Positions 55,969 to 64,000 of a stretch of 64,000 bases of DNA are shown here, piece after piece; within the stretch, counting starts at the first letter, position 1, and every line of letters begins with the position of its first letter. The notes beneath the pieces were generated by a model. That model worked only from the letters and a program-made list of their open reading frames with translations, had not been told where the DNA came from and ran no database searches. The stretch is from Gillisia limnaea DSM 15749 (GTDB lineage: Bacteria > Bacteroidota > Bacteroidia > Flavobacteriales > Flavobacteriaceae), in contig NZ_JH594606.1 in the NCBI RefSeq assembly GCF_000243235.1, forward strand, positions 2,600,572 to 2,664,571, in the 5' to 3' direction. The translations under genes were made by a program, and so were the position numbers.

Positions 55969-55985
55969 TTAACACTCAGGTAACA
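55969..55985 (+). promoter_or_regulatory. Candidate PhoP/PhoB-type box upstream of the phosphate porin
   Basis: TTAACA-CTCAG-GTAACA is a direct repeat of a six-base unit with an 11-base period (55969-55974 and 55980-55985). That is the form of the Bacillus PhoP box (TTAACA-like repeats spaced by about five bases). A weak -7-like GTTATTTG lies ten bases downstream (55995-56002), so the box would take the place of a -33 element. Regulator identity is inferred. Confidence 0.5.
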
Positions 55986-56025
55986 TTAAGATCGGTTATT
56001 TGCATTGACAAAAACCGGGAATTTA

Positions 56026-57225
56026 ATGAGACTAAAAGATTTTTATATCGCTGCTTTTGCGTTACTATTAAGCCTGTACGCGCAGGGACAGGATATTACA
56101 GAGAATAAATTTGGAAAGGGATTGATAAACGTAGTGGCTAAGGATAGCTCCTTCAGCGCGTATTTTGGCATACGATTTCAGTCTTTAATGACCTCAAAAT
56201 GGGATGTTCCTGAGAATGGTGGTATTCAGGATGGAGAAACCAATTTTTTAATAAGGAGGGCTCGTCTCAAATTTGAGGGATTTGCTTACTCCCCTAAACT
56301 CACCTATAAATTTGAATTAGGATTGTCAAACAGGGATATTTCAGGCGCCTCTCAATTTACAAGCAATGCACCACGATTTGTTCTGGACGCCGTATTAAAG
56401 TGGAATTTTTATGAAAATTTCGAATTATGGGCAGGGCAAACTAAACTTCCAGGAAACAGAGAGCGGGTAATTTCTTCGGCTAATCTTGAAACGGTGGATC
56501 GATCTCTCCTCAACAGCCGATATAATATTGATAGAGATATAGGCTTGCAACTGCACCACTTTATAACTATTAACGATACGTTTATAATAAGAGAAATAGT
56601 TTCCATCGCACAGGGAGAAGGTAGAAATATTACCACAGGGAATATTGGCGGATATCAATATACAGGAAGGGCAGAGATCCTCCCTTTTGGCGATTTTTCC
56701 GATTATTCCGGGGCAGATCTCGAACGTGAATCCAACCCAAAATTGGCCGTTGGAGTAAGTTATGATTACAATGACAACGCAGTGAAAACAAGATCTAATA
56801 TGGGTTCTTATATGATCACTGATACAGGCTTTTTTGAAACCGATATACAGACCTTATTTTTGGATGCCTTGTTCAAATATGAAGGTGTCTCCATAATGGC
56901 TGAATACGCTAACAGGGAGGCAGACAATCCCTTTGCAGTTAATGAGGATAGCACTCCTACCGGTGACGTTGTGAATATTGGAGAAGCATTCAATATCCAG
57001 GCCGGATACCTTTTTGAAAATAATTACCAGGTCCTTGGACGTTTTACAAGCGTTGATCCGGACGATGATTTTTCTGAGTTAGTAGAAAATCAATATACCC
57101 TTGGATTGTCCAAATATTTGGTTGGACATAAACTAAAAGTACAAACCGATATAAGTTATACCGATCTTAACCAGGATCAATTTGATGGTTTGATGTACAG
57201 GTTGCAATTTGAATTTCATTTATAA
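56026..57225 (+). CDS. Phosphate-selective porin O/P family protein
   Basis: The ATG at 56026 gives a 399-residue protein with a signal peptide ending in a YAQGQ site. The beta-barrel has OprP/OprO-like motifs: FGIRFQSLM, FLIRRARLKFEGFAYSPKLTYKFELGLSN, DAVLKWNFYENFELWAGQTKLPGNRERV, and an aromatic C-terminal strand YRLQFEFHL. Such porins pass phosphate or other anions through the outer membrane. Its position before pstS, behind a Pho-like box, supports a phosphate role. Confidence 0.88.
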   Translation: MRLKDFYIAAFALLLSLYAQGQDITENKFGKGLINVVAKDSSFSAYFGIRFQSLMTSKWDVPENGGIQDGETNFLIRRARLKFEGFAYSPKLTYKFELGLSNRDISGASQFTSNAPRFVLDAVLKWNFYENFELWAGQTKLPGNRERVISSANLETVDRSLLNSRYNIDRDIGLQLHHFITINDTFIIREIVSIAQGEGRNITTGNIGGYQYTGRAEILPFGDFSDYSGADLERESNPKLAVGVSYDYNDNAVKTRSNMGSYMITDTGFFETDIQTLFLDALFKYEGVSIMAEYANREADNPFAVNEDSTPTGDVVNIGEAFNIQAGYLFENNYQVLGRFTSVDPDDDFSELVENQYTLGLSKYLVGHKLKVQTDISYTDLNQDQFDGLMYRLQFEFHL

Positions 57226-57319
57226 ATTCAAATGTTAGGTTGTGCGCCTGAATGCGATGAAAATAGTGAGGAAGTTTTGCTAATTATAATGTTCTAATAA
57301 ATTCAATAAATATAGAGAG

Positions 57320-58255
57320 ATGAAAAAATTAATTTTAATTACCGCTGTTACATTTTCAGTATTGTCCTGCGGAAATAACAAAAAAGATCAGGAAGGTAAC
57401 GGGATCTCTATCGATGGATCCAGTACCGTTTTTCCTGTTACTGCTGCTATTGCTGAAGAATTCAGGACAGAAGATCCCGATGTGAACGTTACTATTGGAG
57501 TTTCGGGAACCGGAGGGGGTTTTCAAAAATTTGCCAAGGGGGATATTGATATCGCTAATGCCTCAAGATCTATAAAAGAGGAAGAAAAAGCTATTGCAAA
57601 TGAAAATAATATCAATTTCATTGAACTTGAAGTAGCTTACGATGGTCTCGCGGTAATTATAAATCCCGAAAACGATTGGGTGCAATGTTTTACAGTAGAC
57701 CAATTGAGAAAGATATGGGAGCCGGCAGCACAAGGAACCATCACCAGATGGAACCAGATCAATCCTGAATGGCCCGATGAAGAAATTCACCTTTATGGTC
57801 CCGGAGTAGCTTCGGGAACTTTCGATTATTTTACCGAAGCCATCATGGGAGAAAGCGGAAGCAGCCGGGGAGATTACACGGCCAGTGAGGATGATAATGT
57901 ATTAGTGCAGGGAGTAGCCGGAGACAAATTCGGACTTGGATTCTTTGGACTTGCTTACTTTGAGGAGAATAGAAATAAACTAAAAATTGTAGGCGTAGAT
58001 GGCGGTCAGGGTTGTATAGAACCAACGGTAGAAACGGTGAGCAATGGCACGTATGCACCGCTTTCAAGACCATTGTTTATTTACGTGAACAGTTCTTCAA
58101 TTCAAAATAATCCTAAAGTGATAGACTTCGTTAATTTTTATCTAAATGAAGCACCTTCTCTTTTAAAAGATGTAGGATATGTTCCTTTGACTCCTGAGGA
58201 GTATAAAAGGGAGCAGGATAAATTCAAAAATTTCGTTGAGGAAAATCAACAATAA
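57320..58255 (+). CDS. pstS: Phosphate ABC transporter substrate-binding lipoprotein PstS
   Basis: PstS binds orthophosphate with high affinity in the periplasm. Lipobox Cys17 (VLSCGN) is followed by IDGSSTVFPVT, the phosphate-contacting loop, and later GVSGTGGGFQKFAKGDIDIANASR and YGPGVASGTFDYF. Its 311 residues match the family. It is followed after 66 bases, with a hairpin, by pstC. Confidence 0.95.
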   Translation: MKKLILITAVTFSVLSCGNNKKDQEGNGISIDGSSTVFPVTAAIAEEFRTEDPDVNVTIGVSGTGGGFQKFAKGDIDIANASRSIKEEEKAIANENNINFIELEVAYDGLAVIINPENDWVQCFTVDQLRKIWEPAAQGTITRWNQINPEWPDEEIHLYGPGVASGTFDYFTEAIMGESGSSRGDYTASEDDNVLVQGVAGDKFGLGFFGLAYFEENRNKLKIVGVDGGQGCIEPTVETVSNGTYAPLSRPLFIYVNSSSIQNNPKVIDFVNFYLNEAPSLLKDVGYVPLTPEEYKREQDKFKNFVEENQQ

Positions 58256-58263
58256 TTTTTCAA

Positions 58264-58306
58264 ACAGAAAATAATCGGGCTTGTTTCAAACCTGGTGATT
58301 TTCTGT
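58264..58306 (+). other. Stem-loop between pstS and pstC
   Basis: ACAGAAAAT / ATTTTCTGT (58264-58272 with 58298-58306) pairs around a 25-base loop with further inner pairing. No T-run follows. Such structures behind binding-protein genes often stabilise or limit the mRNA so that PstS exceeds the permease; here that is inferred. Confidence 0.5.
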
Positions 58307-58321
58307 AAATGATCCTTTTAT

Positions 58322-59200
58322 ATGCGAAAATTCAAAGAGGCAATAATTGAAAAGTCCCTGTTGGCTAGTGCGCTGGTAACTATTTTGGTGACTTTGGGCA
58401 TTATTCTGGTACTTTCTTTTGAGGCTGTAAACTTCTTCAGGGAAGTCCCTATTATAGATTTCCTTACCGATACGCAATGGACGCCGCTTTTTAGTGATAA
58501 ACATTTTGGGATCTTGCCTTTATTATCCGGTACCCTACTCACCTCGTTTATAGCGATTGCTTTTGCAGTACCTGTAGGATTGTCCATAAGCATCTACATT
58601 AGCGAATATGCCCCAAAAAGTTTCCGAAGGACGATAAAACCGGCTCTGGAGCTATTGGCTGCGGTGCCTACCGTAGTATACGGTTTTTTTGCCCTTACCG
58701 TAGTAACTCCGTTCCTGCAAACCTTTATCCCGGGACTATCAGGATTCAATTCCCTTTCGGCAGGATTGGTTATGGGGATCATGATCATCCCTTTTGTGTC
58801 CTCTTTAAGTGAAGATGCTTTGCATGCGGTACCAAACTCACTACGCGAAGCGGCCTATGGAATGGGATCTACAAAACTGCAAAATTCCTTCAGGGTTTTA
58901 GTGCCGGCGGCCTCTTCAGGAATCATTGTTTCCATTATCCTGGCAATTTCAAGAGCCATTGGAGAAACCATGATCGTAGCAATAGCTGCAGGACAGCAGC
59001 CACGACTAACATTTGATCCCACAGTTCCGGTAGAAACCATTACCACCTATATCGTACAAGTAAGCCTGGGAGATGTGCAGCATGGATCCCTGGAATACAG
59101 AACGATCTTTGCTGCCGGAATTACCTTGTTCATCTTCACCTTCCTGCTTAACACCATTAGTTATAGAATCAGGAAAAAATTCCAGGAGAAATATGAATAA
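58322..59200 (+). CDS. pstC: Phosphate ABC transporter permease PstC
   Basis: The 292-residue inner-membrane permease has six helices and the EAA-type loop typical of PstC (LREAAYGMGSTKLQNSFRVLVPAASSGI). Other PstC marks are VPTVVYGFFAL and AISRAIGETMIVAIAAG. It overlaps pstA by eight bases. Confidence 0.95.
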   Translation: MRKFKEAIIEKSLLASALVTILVTLGIILVLSFEAVNFFREVPIIDFLTDTQWTPLFSDKHFGILPLLSGTLLTSFIAIAFAVPVGLSISIYISEYAPKSFRRTIKPALELLAAVPTVVYGFFALTVVTPFLQTFIPGLSGFNSLSAGLVMGIMIIPFVSSLSEDALHAVPNSLREAAYGMGSTKLQNSFRVLVPAASSGIIVSIILAISRAIGETMIVAIAAGQQPRLTFDPTVPVETITTYIVQVSLGDVQHGSLEYRTIFAAGITLFIFTFLLNTISYRIRKKFQEKYE

Positions 59201-60047
59201 TATTAGAAAAAACAGACTTAAGGACCAGATATTTCGGGGCTGGGGAATTGCCTGCACTCTTTTAGGGTTAGTGCTTCTGGCAATTTTTATAGGGTCAATC
59301 CTCATCGATGGGTTACAAAGGATAGACTGGGATTTTATCACCAGCCTACCGTCCAGAAACGCAGAAAACGCAGGAATTTATACGGCCTTAATGGGGAGTA
59401 TTTGGATTCTTGTACTAACAACCATCATTTCCCTTCCGCTAGGAATTGCCGCTGCAATCTATCTGGAAGAATATTCGAAAAAAAACAGGTTTTCATCCAT
59501 TTTAGAAGTCAATATTTCCAATTTGGCAGGTGTTCCTTCCATTATTTACGGACTTTTAGGTCTTGAGATCTTTGTGAGGATCCTGGAAATGGGGGCAAGT
59601 GTCCTGGCCGGTAGTTTTACGCTGGCCTTGCTAATTCTGCCCATTGTGATTGTTTCCACCAGGGAATCTATTAAGGCAGTTCCAAAATCCATCAGGGATG
59701 CCTCCTATGCATTGGGGGCCTCCAAATGGCAAACGGTTTCCATGCAGTTGCTTCCGGCTTCCTTTGGAGGGATCTTAACCGGGGTGATTTTAGCACTTTC
59801 CAGGGCGGTGGGTGAAACTGCTCCACTGATAGTTATTGGGGCTTTGGCCTATGTGCCTTTCGCGCCTTCCTCCCCAATGGATGAATTTACGGTGATGCCT
59901 ATACAAATTTTTAACTGGATCTCCAGGCCTCAGGCAGGTTTCGAGGTGAATGCAGCCGCGGCGATTATTATGTTGTTATTGATTACATTTATAATGAATG
60001 GAATAGCGGTTTATTTCAGAAATAAATGGCAGAAAAAATTAAAATAA
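59193..60047 (+). CDS. pstA: Phosphate ABC transporter permease PstA
   Basis: The ATG at 59193 (284 residues) overlaps the pstC stop and is preferred to a start at 59073 deep inside pstC. It has six helices, GVPSIIYGLLGLEIF, the EAA loop RDASYALGASKWQTVSMQLLPASFGGILTG, and ALSRAVGETAPLIVIGA, all PstA marks. Confidence 0.95.
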   Translation: MNNIRKNRLKDQIFRGWGIACTLLGLVLLAIFIGSILIDGLQRIDWDFITSLPSRNAENAGIYTALMGSIWILVLTTIISLPLGIAAAIYLEEYSKKNRFSSILEVNISNLAGVPSIIYGLLGLEIFVRILEMGASVLAGSFTLALLILPIVIVSTRESIKAVPKSIRDASYALGASKWQTVSMQLLPASFGGILTGVILALSRAVGETAPLIVIGALAYVPFAPSSPMDEFTVMPIQIFNWISRPQAGFEVNAAAAIIMLLLITFIMNGIAVYFRNKWQKKLK

Positions 60048-60061
60048 AAAAGCTTCTTTAA

Positions 60062-60862
60062 ATGAGCAAAAAGGAAAAGGGGATTGTGATAGATAAGTCT
60101 ATCAAAAGAAAACATAAACTTGAAACCAAAGGGGTAAAAGTCTTTTATGATGATTTCATGGCTATTAAAGGCATAGACATGACTATAAAGGCCAATAAAG
60201 TGACTGCTTTTATAGGTCCTTCGGGATGTGGGAAATCAACATTTTTACGTTTATTCAACAGGATGAATGATTATGTGGATGGTTTCCGGCTGGAAGGAGA
60301 AGTAAGGATTGACGGTGAGAACATCTACAAAAAGAAGATCAACGTAGAACAATTGAGAAAACAGGTGGGCATGGTATTTCAAAAGCCGAATCCCTTTCCA
60401 AAATCCATTTTTGAAAATGTTGCCTACGGTTTGAGAATACAGGGGATTAACGATAAAAGATACCTGAGTGAAAAGGTAGAGGATTCCTTGAAACAGGTGG
60501 CTTTATGGGATGAAGTTAAGGATGATCTCAACAAATCGGCTATTGCACTTTCAGGAGGACAGCAACAAAGATTATGCATTGCCCGCACGCTGGCTGTAGA
60601 GCCTTCCATCATTTTAATGGATGAGCCTACCTCTGCACTGGACCCACTTTCTACCGCTAAGATCGAGGAACTTATTTACGAGTTAAAAGAAAAGTATAGC
60701 ATAGTAATCGTCACACATAATATGCAGCAAGCGGGAAGGATAAGCGATTACACTGCTTTTTTCTACCTTGGAGAACTCATCGAGTATGACCGTACCAAGA
60801 AACTATTTACCAACCCTGAAAAACAACAAACCGAAAACTACATTACTGGTAGATTCGGATAA
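60062..60862 (+). CDS. pstB: Phosphate ABC transporter ATP-binding protein PstB
   Basis: PstB is the ATPase of the Pst importer. Walker A is at residues 52-60 (GPSGCGKST), the Q-loop is [13 protein letters not shown], the signature is [14 protein letters not shown], Walker B is [13 protein letters not shown], and the H-loop is VTHNMQQA. Length 266 residues, slightly extended at the N-terminus (about 20 residues). Confidence 0.97.
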   Translation: MSKKEKGIVIDKSIKRKHKLETKGVKVFYDDFMAIKGIDMTIKANKVTAFIGPSGCGKSTFLRLFNRMNDYVDGFRLEGEVRIDGENIYKKKINVEQLRKQVGMVFQKPNPFPKSIFENVAYGLRIQGINDKRYLSEKVEDSLKQVALWDEVKDDLNKSAIALSGGQQQRLCIARTLAVEPSIILMDEPTSALDPLSTAKIEELIYELKEKYSIVIVTHNMQQAGRISDYTAFFYLGELIEYDRTKKLFTNPEKQQTENYITGRFG

Positions 60863-60873
60863 AAGATAAGGCT

Positions 60874-61560
60874 ATGATAAGTTTAGATCAACATAGAGAA
60901 GCACTAAATCAATCCGGGGTAGAAATGCTGTCCCTTTGCAGAAAACAACTCGAGAATGCCCGGGATGCATTTTTCACCCATGACAGTGATTTGGCAGAAG
61001 AAGTAATTCGAACAGAGAATAGGGTAAATGCCCTGGATTTGAAGATTGACCGTGATTGCGAGCGTTTTATCGCTCTGCACAATCCCGTGGCAAGTGACCT
61101 TAGGTTTGTTCTGGCCCTGAGAAAAATCAATTTTGATCTTGAGAGGGTAGGGGATCATGCCTATGGAATTTCAAAATACATCATCGAGGTTGATACTCCT
61201 ATTGAGGATAGGCTGCTGGAAATTATGCGCGTTGAGGAGATGTTTGAATCGGCCCTATCTATGTTGGATGATATTACTGATGCCTATATTGAAGCAGATG
61301 CGAAGTTGGCAAGAAAGGTGTTCAAAAAGGATAAAGTACTCAATAAGATCAATATGAAATCCTTTAAGATCATCTCTACGGAAGTGAGAATTAATCCGGA
61401 GTCGATAGATCAATTCCTGTTGCTGTTCTCTGTGATCAAAAAACTTGAAAGAATTGGTGATCTTGTAACAAATATTGCTGAAGAGATTATTTTCTTCCGC
61501 GAAGCTGAAGTGGTAAAACACCGTAAGAAAAAGACCTTTAAGCGAGGTAAGGAGGAGTAA
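60874..61560 (+). CDS. phoU: Phosphate signalling protein PhoU
   Basis: PhoU links the Pst transporter to the sensor kinase and helps to shut down the Pho response when phosphate is plentiful. The 228-residue protein is two three-helix repeats with PhoU motifs (DLAEEVIRTENRVNALDLKIDRDCERFIALH, LRFVLALRKINFDLERVGDHAYGI, KLERIGDLVTNIAEEI). No phoR/phoB gene is in the window. A strong terminator follows. Confidence 0.95.
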   Translation: MISLDQHREALNQSGVEMLSLCRKQLENARDAFFTHDSDLAEEVIRTENRVNALDLKIDRDCERFIALHNPVASDLRFVLALRKINFDLERVGDHAYGISKYIIEVDTPIEDRLLEIMRVEEMFESALSMLDDITDAYIEADAKLARKVFKKDKVLNKINMKSFKIISTEVRINPESIDQFLLLFSVIKKLERIGDLVTNIAEEIIFFREAEVVKHRKKKTFKRGKEE

Positions 61561-61618
61561 AAAACCTGAGGGATCCATTACGATGCCCTCAACGAAAAAA
61601 ATAAAGAATTATTCCGGA

Positions 61619-61657
61619 AAACGATCCATCTGCACTCGAGATGGATCGTTCTATTTT
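61619..61657 (+). terminator. Terminator of the pst-phoU operon
   Basis: AACGATCCATCT / AGATGGATCGTT (61620-61631 with 61639-61650) is a perfect 12-base stem, followed by a short T-rich tract. It contains the apparent ATG at 61641, which argues against that codon as the start of the next gene. Confidence 0.88.
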
Positions 61658-61724
61658 CGGGAAAGTCTTGAGCCTTAATTTAAAGAAAATAGTATCTTTA
61701 AAATGTCTTTATCCAGAAGAAAAT

Positions 61725-62600
61725 ATGGCTCATGATCATTCGCATAACACGTCGGGAAAAAATCTGAAAATCGCATTTTTTTTGAATTTAGGTTTTACGA
61801 TCCTTGAATTTATTGGAGGGATGTATGTCAATAGTATCGCCATTGTTTCAGATGCGGTTCATGACCTGGGAGATTCACTTTCCCTGGGTACAGCGTGGTA
61901 TCTGGACAAAAAATCTCATCAGGAATCCAATTCCAAATATTCTTTTGGATATAAACGCTTTTCGCTTTTGGGAGCCCTTATTAACAGCCTGGTTCTTATC
62001 GTAGGTTCGATATATGTAATCTCGGAAGCGGTGGGAAGAATTCTGGAACCGGAATCCTCGGATGCGAAAGGGATGATCATCTTTGCCATTATTGGGGTGA
62101 CGGTTAATGGTTATGCCGCTTGGAAACTTAGTAGCGGTAAAACCCTGAACGAAAAAATAGTGTCCTGGCACTTGATGGAAGATGTGTTGGGATGGTTTGC
62201 CGTATTGATTGTTGCCATTATTCTTTTATTTAAAGACATCCAATACCTGGATCCTGCCTTGTCATTGCTTATTACCCTCTACATCCTGTACAATGTATTT
62301 AAACGCCTAAAGGAAACCCTGTTCATTTTTCTTCAGGGTGTTCCAAAAGATATCGATCTAAAAGGCCTTGAGAACAGGATATTAAAAGTTGAAAATATCG
62401 CTTCCCTACATCATATGCACGTATGGTCTATGGAAGGGGAAAACCACGTTTTTACCGTGCATCTTAAATTAAAACACATTCAGGAACTAAAACAACTTCA
62501 GGAAGTAAAGGAACGGATGAGGGAAATTTTAGAAGAGTATCATTTTGATCATTTCACCGTGGAAACCGAACTCGATTCTGATACCTGCAAATTGGAGTAA
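61725..62600 (+). CDS. Cation diffusion facilitator family zinc-type exporter (ZitB/CzcD-like)
   Basis: From the ATG at 61725 (291 residues) there is a His-rich N-terminus (MAHDHSH). Six membrane helices follow, with the HxxxD metal sites of TM2 (SDAVHDLGDS, His46 and Asp50) and TM5 (HLMEDVLGW). A cytoplasmic ferredoxin-like C-terminal domain (SLHHMHVWSMEGENHVFTVHL) completes it. HxxxD favours Zn2+. The upstream ATG at 61641 lies inside the pst-phoU terminator and is rejected. It has its own transcript or read-through. Confidence 0.92.
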   Translation: MAHDHSHNTSGKNLKIAFFLNLGFTILEFIGGMYVNSIAIVSDAVHDLGDSLSLGTAWYLDKKSHQESNSKYSFGYKRFSLLGALINSLVLIVGSIYVISEAVGRILEPESSDAKGMIIFAIIGVTVNGYAAWKLSSGKTLNEKIVSWHLMEDVLGWFAVLIVAIILLFKDIQYLDPALSLLITLYILYNVFKRLKETLFIFLQGVPKDIDLKGLENRILKVENIASLHHMHVWSMEGENHVFTVHLKLKHIQELKQLQEVKERMREILEEYHFDHFTVETELDSDTCKLE

Positions 62601-62997
62601 TGGAGTAAGACTGGATTTTTTATTTTAGAGAATCCTTCACTACATTTTTTTACCGTTTAAAGTTTACGGATGTAATTTAACTCTTTTATGGTATGCGCAT
62701 TTTCTGAAAAAACCTGGAATAGATACATTGAAATTTTAGCTTCTCCAAAAAAATCATGTTAAGCCAATTTTTCATCCCTCATTGAGGGTTTAATTCCCCT
62801 TGGTTCTTAATTTTTTTGTAAAATCTACCCTGAAGTCGCGATTAGAAACCAACTTTTAACTTTCCGAAAACAGCAAAAATTTAAGGATCTGGTAGTTGAC
62901 CTAATATATCTACCCTTCAACGATTAGTTTTTTTTCCTCTGATATATCTATGTAACTTATAGAGCATTAGGGGTTTAACAAAATAAATAATATTAAC
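62601..62997. other. Intergenic region with repeat copy C
   Basis: About 400 bases without a recognised gene. The dispersed repeat at 62773-62799 is the only structured part. A possible promoter for the small gene at 62998 is not obvious. Confidence 0.4.
62773..62799. repeat. Dispersed intergenic repeat, copy C
   Basis: CATCCCTCATTGAGGGTTTAA then TTCCCC resembles copies at 643 and 38039. It contains the small palindrome CCCTCATTGAGGG. The long palindromic arms seen in copy B are missing. Confidence 0.55.
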
Positions 62998-63144
62998 ATG
63001 GAAGCTATCGGAGTGTTTGTCGAAAATTATAAAGAAACTACAAAAGGCTTTAATATTTTCGCAAAGGTAATTGTTGCTCTTGTCCTTGCTGCCATCCTTG
63101 TGGGAGTTGTAAGTGCGATAATTAATGTGATTTTGCAAGCCTAA
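62998..63144 (+). CDS. Small single-helix membrane protein (48 residues)
   Basis: The ATG at 62998 opens a 49-codon frame. The N-part (MEAIGVFVENYKETTKGFN) is amphipathic. A hydrophobic helix follows (KVIVALVLAAILVGVVSAII) and then a short tail. It resembles the many small membrane proteins of unknown role in the phylum. It lies alone between the zinc exporter and the Na+/Pi cotransporter tail. No family is claimed. Confidence 0.5.
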   Translation: MEAIGVFVENYKETTKGFNIFAKVIVALVLAAILVGVVSAIINVILQA

Positions 63145-63419
63145 ATAATCCAATCTCTGGAGATTTAGTTTCAGGAGTGTTCAATTACTTTTCTGCCCTT
63201 TTTGAGGCATAGAATTTTTCGCCCCTGTCACAAATAAAAACATTTCTTATTTGCAAATTCAATCTACTTGTCACTCTTAAACGCCTAATCGAAACGAATT
63301 TCGGTCTTACTCAGTGACGTTTTTTTAGACGCTAATTATATTTCTTCTTTCTGCGGAGCTTGGTCACTTTTGATTGTCTAAGTGAAGTGTTTCTGCATTA
63401 TTTCATACTTACAGAATTT
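63145..63419. other. Intergenic region, no gene seen
   Basis: AT-rich spacer between the small membrane gene and the end of the minus-strand Na+/Pi cotransporter gene. Only a short inverted repeat (CGAAACGAATTTCG, 63293-63306) is visible. Confidence 0.4.
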
Positions 63420-64000
63420 TTATCCAGTAACCTTATCGACAGCGGTCTCTTTTTTAAATTTCACATAAATCATGGAATTGCATAAATTATTGAGCGAGGA
63501 TACAGTTTGCCGGATGACATTGGTCATGGTTGAAACCTGAACTCCCTTACTGTCGTGACCCTTGATATTTTTATAAAGCCAGGTGATGGTTTCATTGTAA
63601 AAGGCATTATTTTCATCCATCCAATGTACAGGGATTACTTTAGGAGTCTCCAACTCGAGTAATTCATCAAGTTCCTGAAGTCTCAGGCTTACAATCCTGC
63701 GCAGGCGCTCCAGTACTTCCTGCGCAAGGGGATCTTCACTTTCTATCATAAAAAGGATGTTATGAATAACATCCTTAATATCCTTGGCGGCATAGATCAT
63801 GGAGCGCAATCCCATCATTCCCGAGGTAATAAGTTCGGCTTCCGGCTTGGAAAGGTTCTCCTCCTGAAGCTGAGCATAATAGGCTGTAAGTTCATCTTCC
63901 AGTCTTTTTATTTTCTCGTACTTTTTCATCAATCCGGAGGCGCTGGAAAAAATCTTTCTCCACCGGGATTCGCGGTTTTTGTCCCGCTCCCCCAAACCAA
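63420..64000 (-). CDS. C-terminal part of a Na+/Pi cotransporter-like protein (PhoU-like domain), cut by window edge
   Basis: The frame stays open to the right edge of the window, so the N-terminus, where the permease would lie, is not visible. The ~193 visible residues are a helical PhoU-like region (KYEKIKRLEDELTAYYAQLQ, GLRSMIYAAKDIKDVIHNI, TMTNVIRQTVSSLNNLCNSMI), as found on the cytoplasmic end of NptA-type Na+/Pi cotransporters. The TTG at 63995 is not taken as the start. The phosphate context of the preceding genes supports the call, but the permease part must be seen to confirm it. Confidence 0.55.
   Translation of the reverse strand, partial: GLGERDKNRESRWRKIFSSASGLMKKYEKIKRLEDELTAYYAQLQEENLSKPEAELITSGMMGLRSMIYAAKDIKDVIHNILFMIESEDPLAQEVLERLRRIVSLRLQELDELLELETPKVIPVHWMDENNAFYNETITWLYKNIKGHDSKGVQVSTMTNVIRQTVSSLNNLCNSMIYVKFKKETAVDKVTG

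Noticed and set aside
59073-59192. Upstream start of pstA
   Set aside because: It would overlap pstC by 128 bases and encode a Ser/Pro-rich non-membrane leader; the ATG at 59193 is coupled to the pstC stop.
61641-61724. Upstream start of the CDF exporter
   Set aside because: The codon lies within the pst-phoU terminator stem and adds a non-homologous N-terminus; the ATG at 61725 begins the typical His-rich start.
62917-63153. 78-codon minus-strand ORF
   Set aside because: It covers the 48-residue membrane ORF on the other strand; its product is polar and irregular, while the plus-strand frame has a clean helix.

Overview
The window is AT-rich chromosomal DNA of a member of the Bacteroidota, almost certainly a marine-type Flavobacteriaceae. 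Several features point there: the gliding/type IX secretion operon gldKLMN, a PorP/SprF-family protein, a DUF6089 protein, two Skp/OmpH genes behind bamA, the miaB / sigma-54 activator / lptE / TPR / secG / groES-groEL order, promoters of the form TTTG-N19-TAnnTTTG, and a tRNA without encoded CCA. The genus cannot be fixed from the sequence alone.

Bases 1-10.9 kb: the C-terminal end of a phosphate transporter (cut by the window edge), an Nfu protein with a duplicated N-domain, a PorP/SprF protein, then a minus-strand envelope block (murI, two ompH genes, bamA, uppS, a DUF6089 protein, NAD kinase and a CBS protein). Bases 10.9-19.3 kb (plus strand): pdxJ with an alpha/beta hydrolase, a FadL-type porin, a GDSL lipoprotein, a four-helix membrane protein, and the proteostasis set tig-clpP-clpX. 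Bases 19.3-28.3 kb (mostly minus): a DASS/SLC13 carrier, an AHSA1-like protein, groL-groS, secG, a TPR-like protein, lptE, a sigma-54 activator and miaB. Bases 28.5-36.9 kb: topA, an arginase-fold protein that has lost metal ligands, and gldKLMN, the motor/core of the type IX secretion system. Bases 37-46.5 kb: an FAD oxidoreductase, a DUF983 protein, an ABC-F ATPase, a tripartite RND efflux operon and a small CPXCG zinc-ribbon-like protein.

Bases 46.5-55.7 kb look more accessory. They hold an initiator tRNA followed by a small tandem repeat, an unusual alanine-type Na+ symporter carrying a secreted SprB-like and lipoyl-like N-terminus, a graveyard of gene remnants (a headless ORF, a frameshifted IS110 transposase tail and a possible SRAP-peptidase tail), a PaoABC-like periplasmic molybdenum hydroxylase operon, and two unknown exported proteins. 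Bases 55.9-64 kb form a phosphate-acquisition island: a phosphate-selective-type porin behind a PhoP-box-like direct repeat, pstSCAB-phoU closed by a strong terminator, a zinc-type CDF exporter, a tiny membrane protein, and the tail of an apparent Na+/Pi cotransporter running off the right edge.

The observations most worth a second look are the ligand-stripped arginase homologue between topA and gldK, the composite symporter, the relic patch at 49.3-50.0 kb, the candidate Pho box, and a dispersed palindromic repeat that appears to have supplied the end of the DUF983 reading frame. No CRISPR array, prophage or complete transposon was seen.
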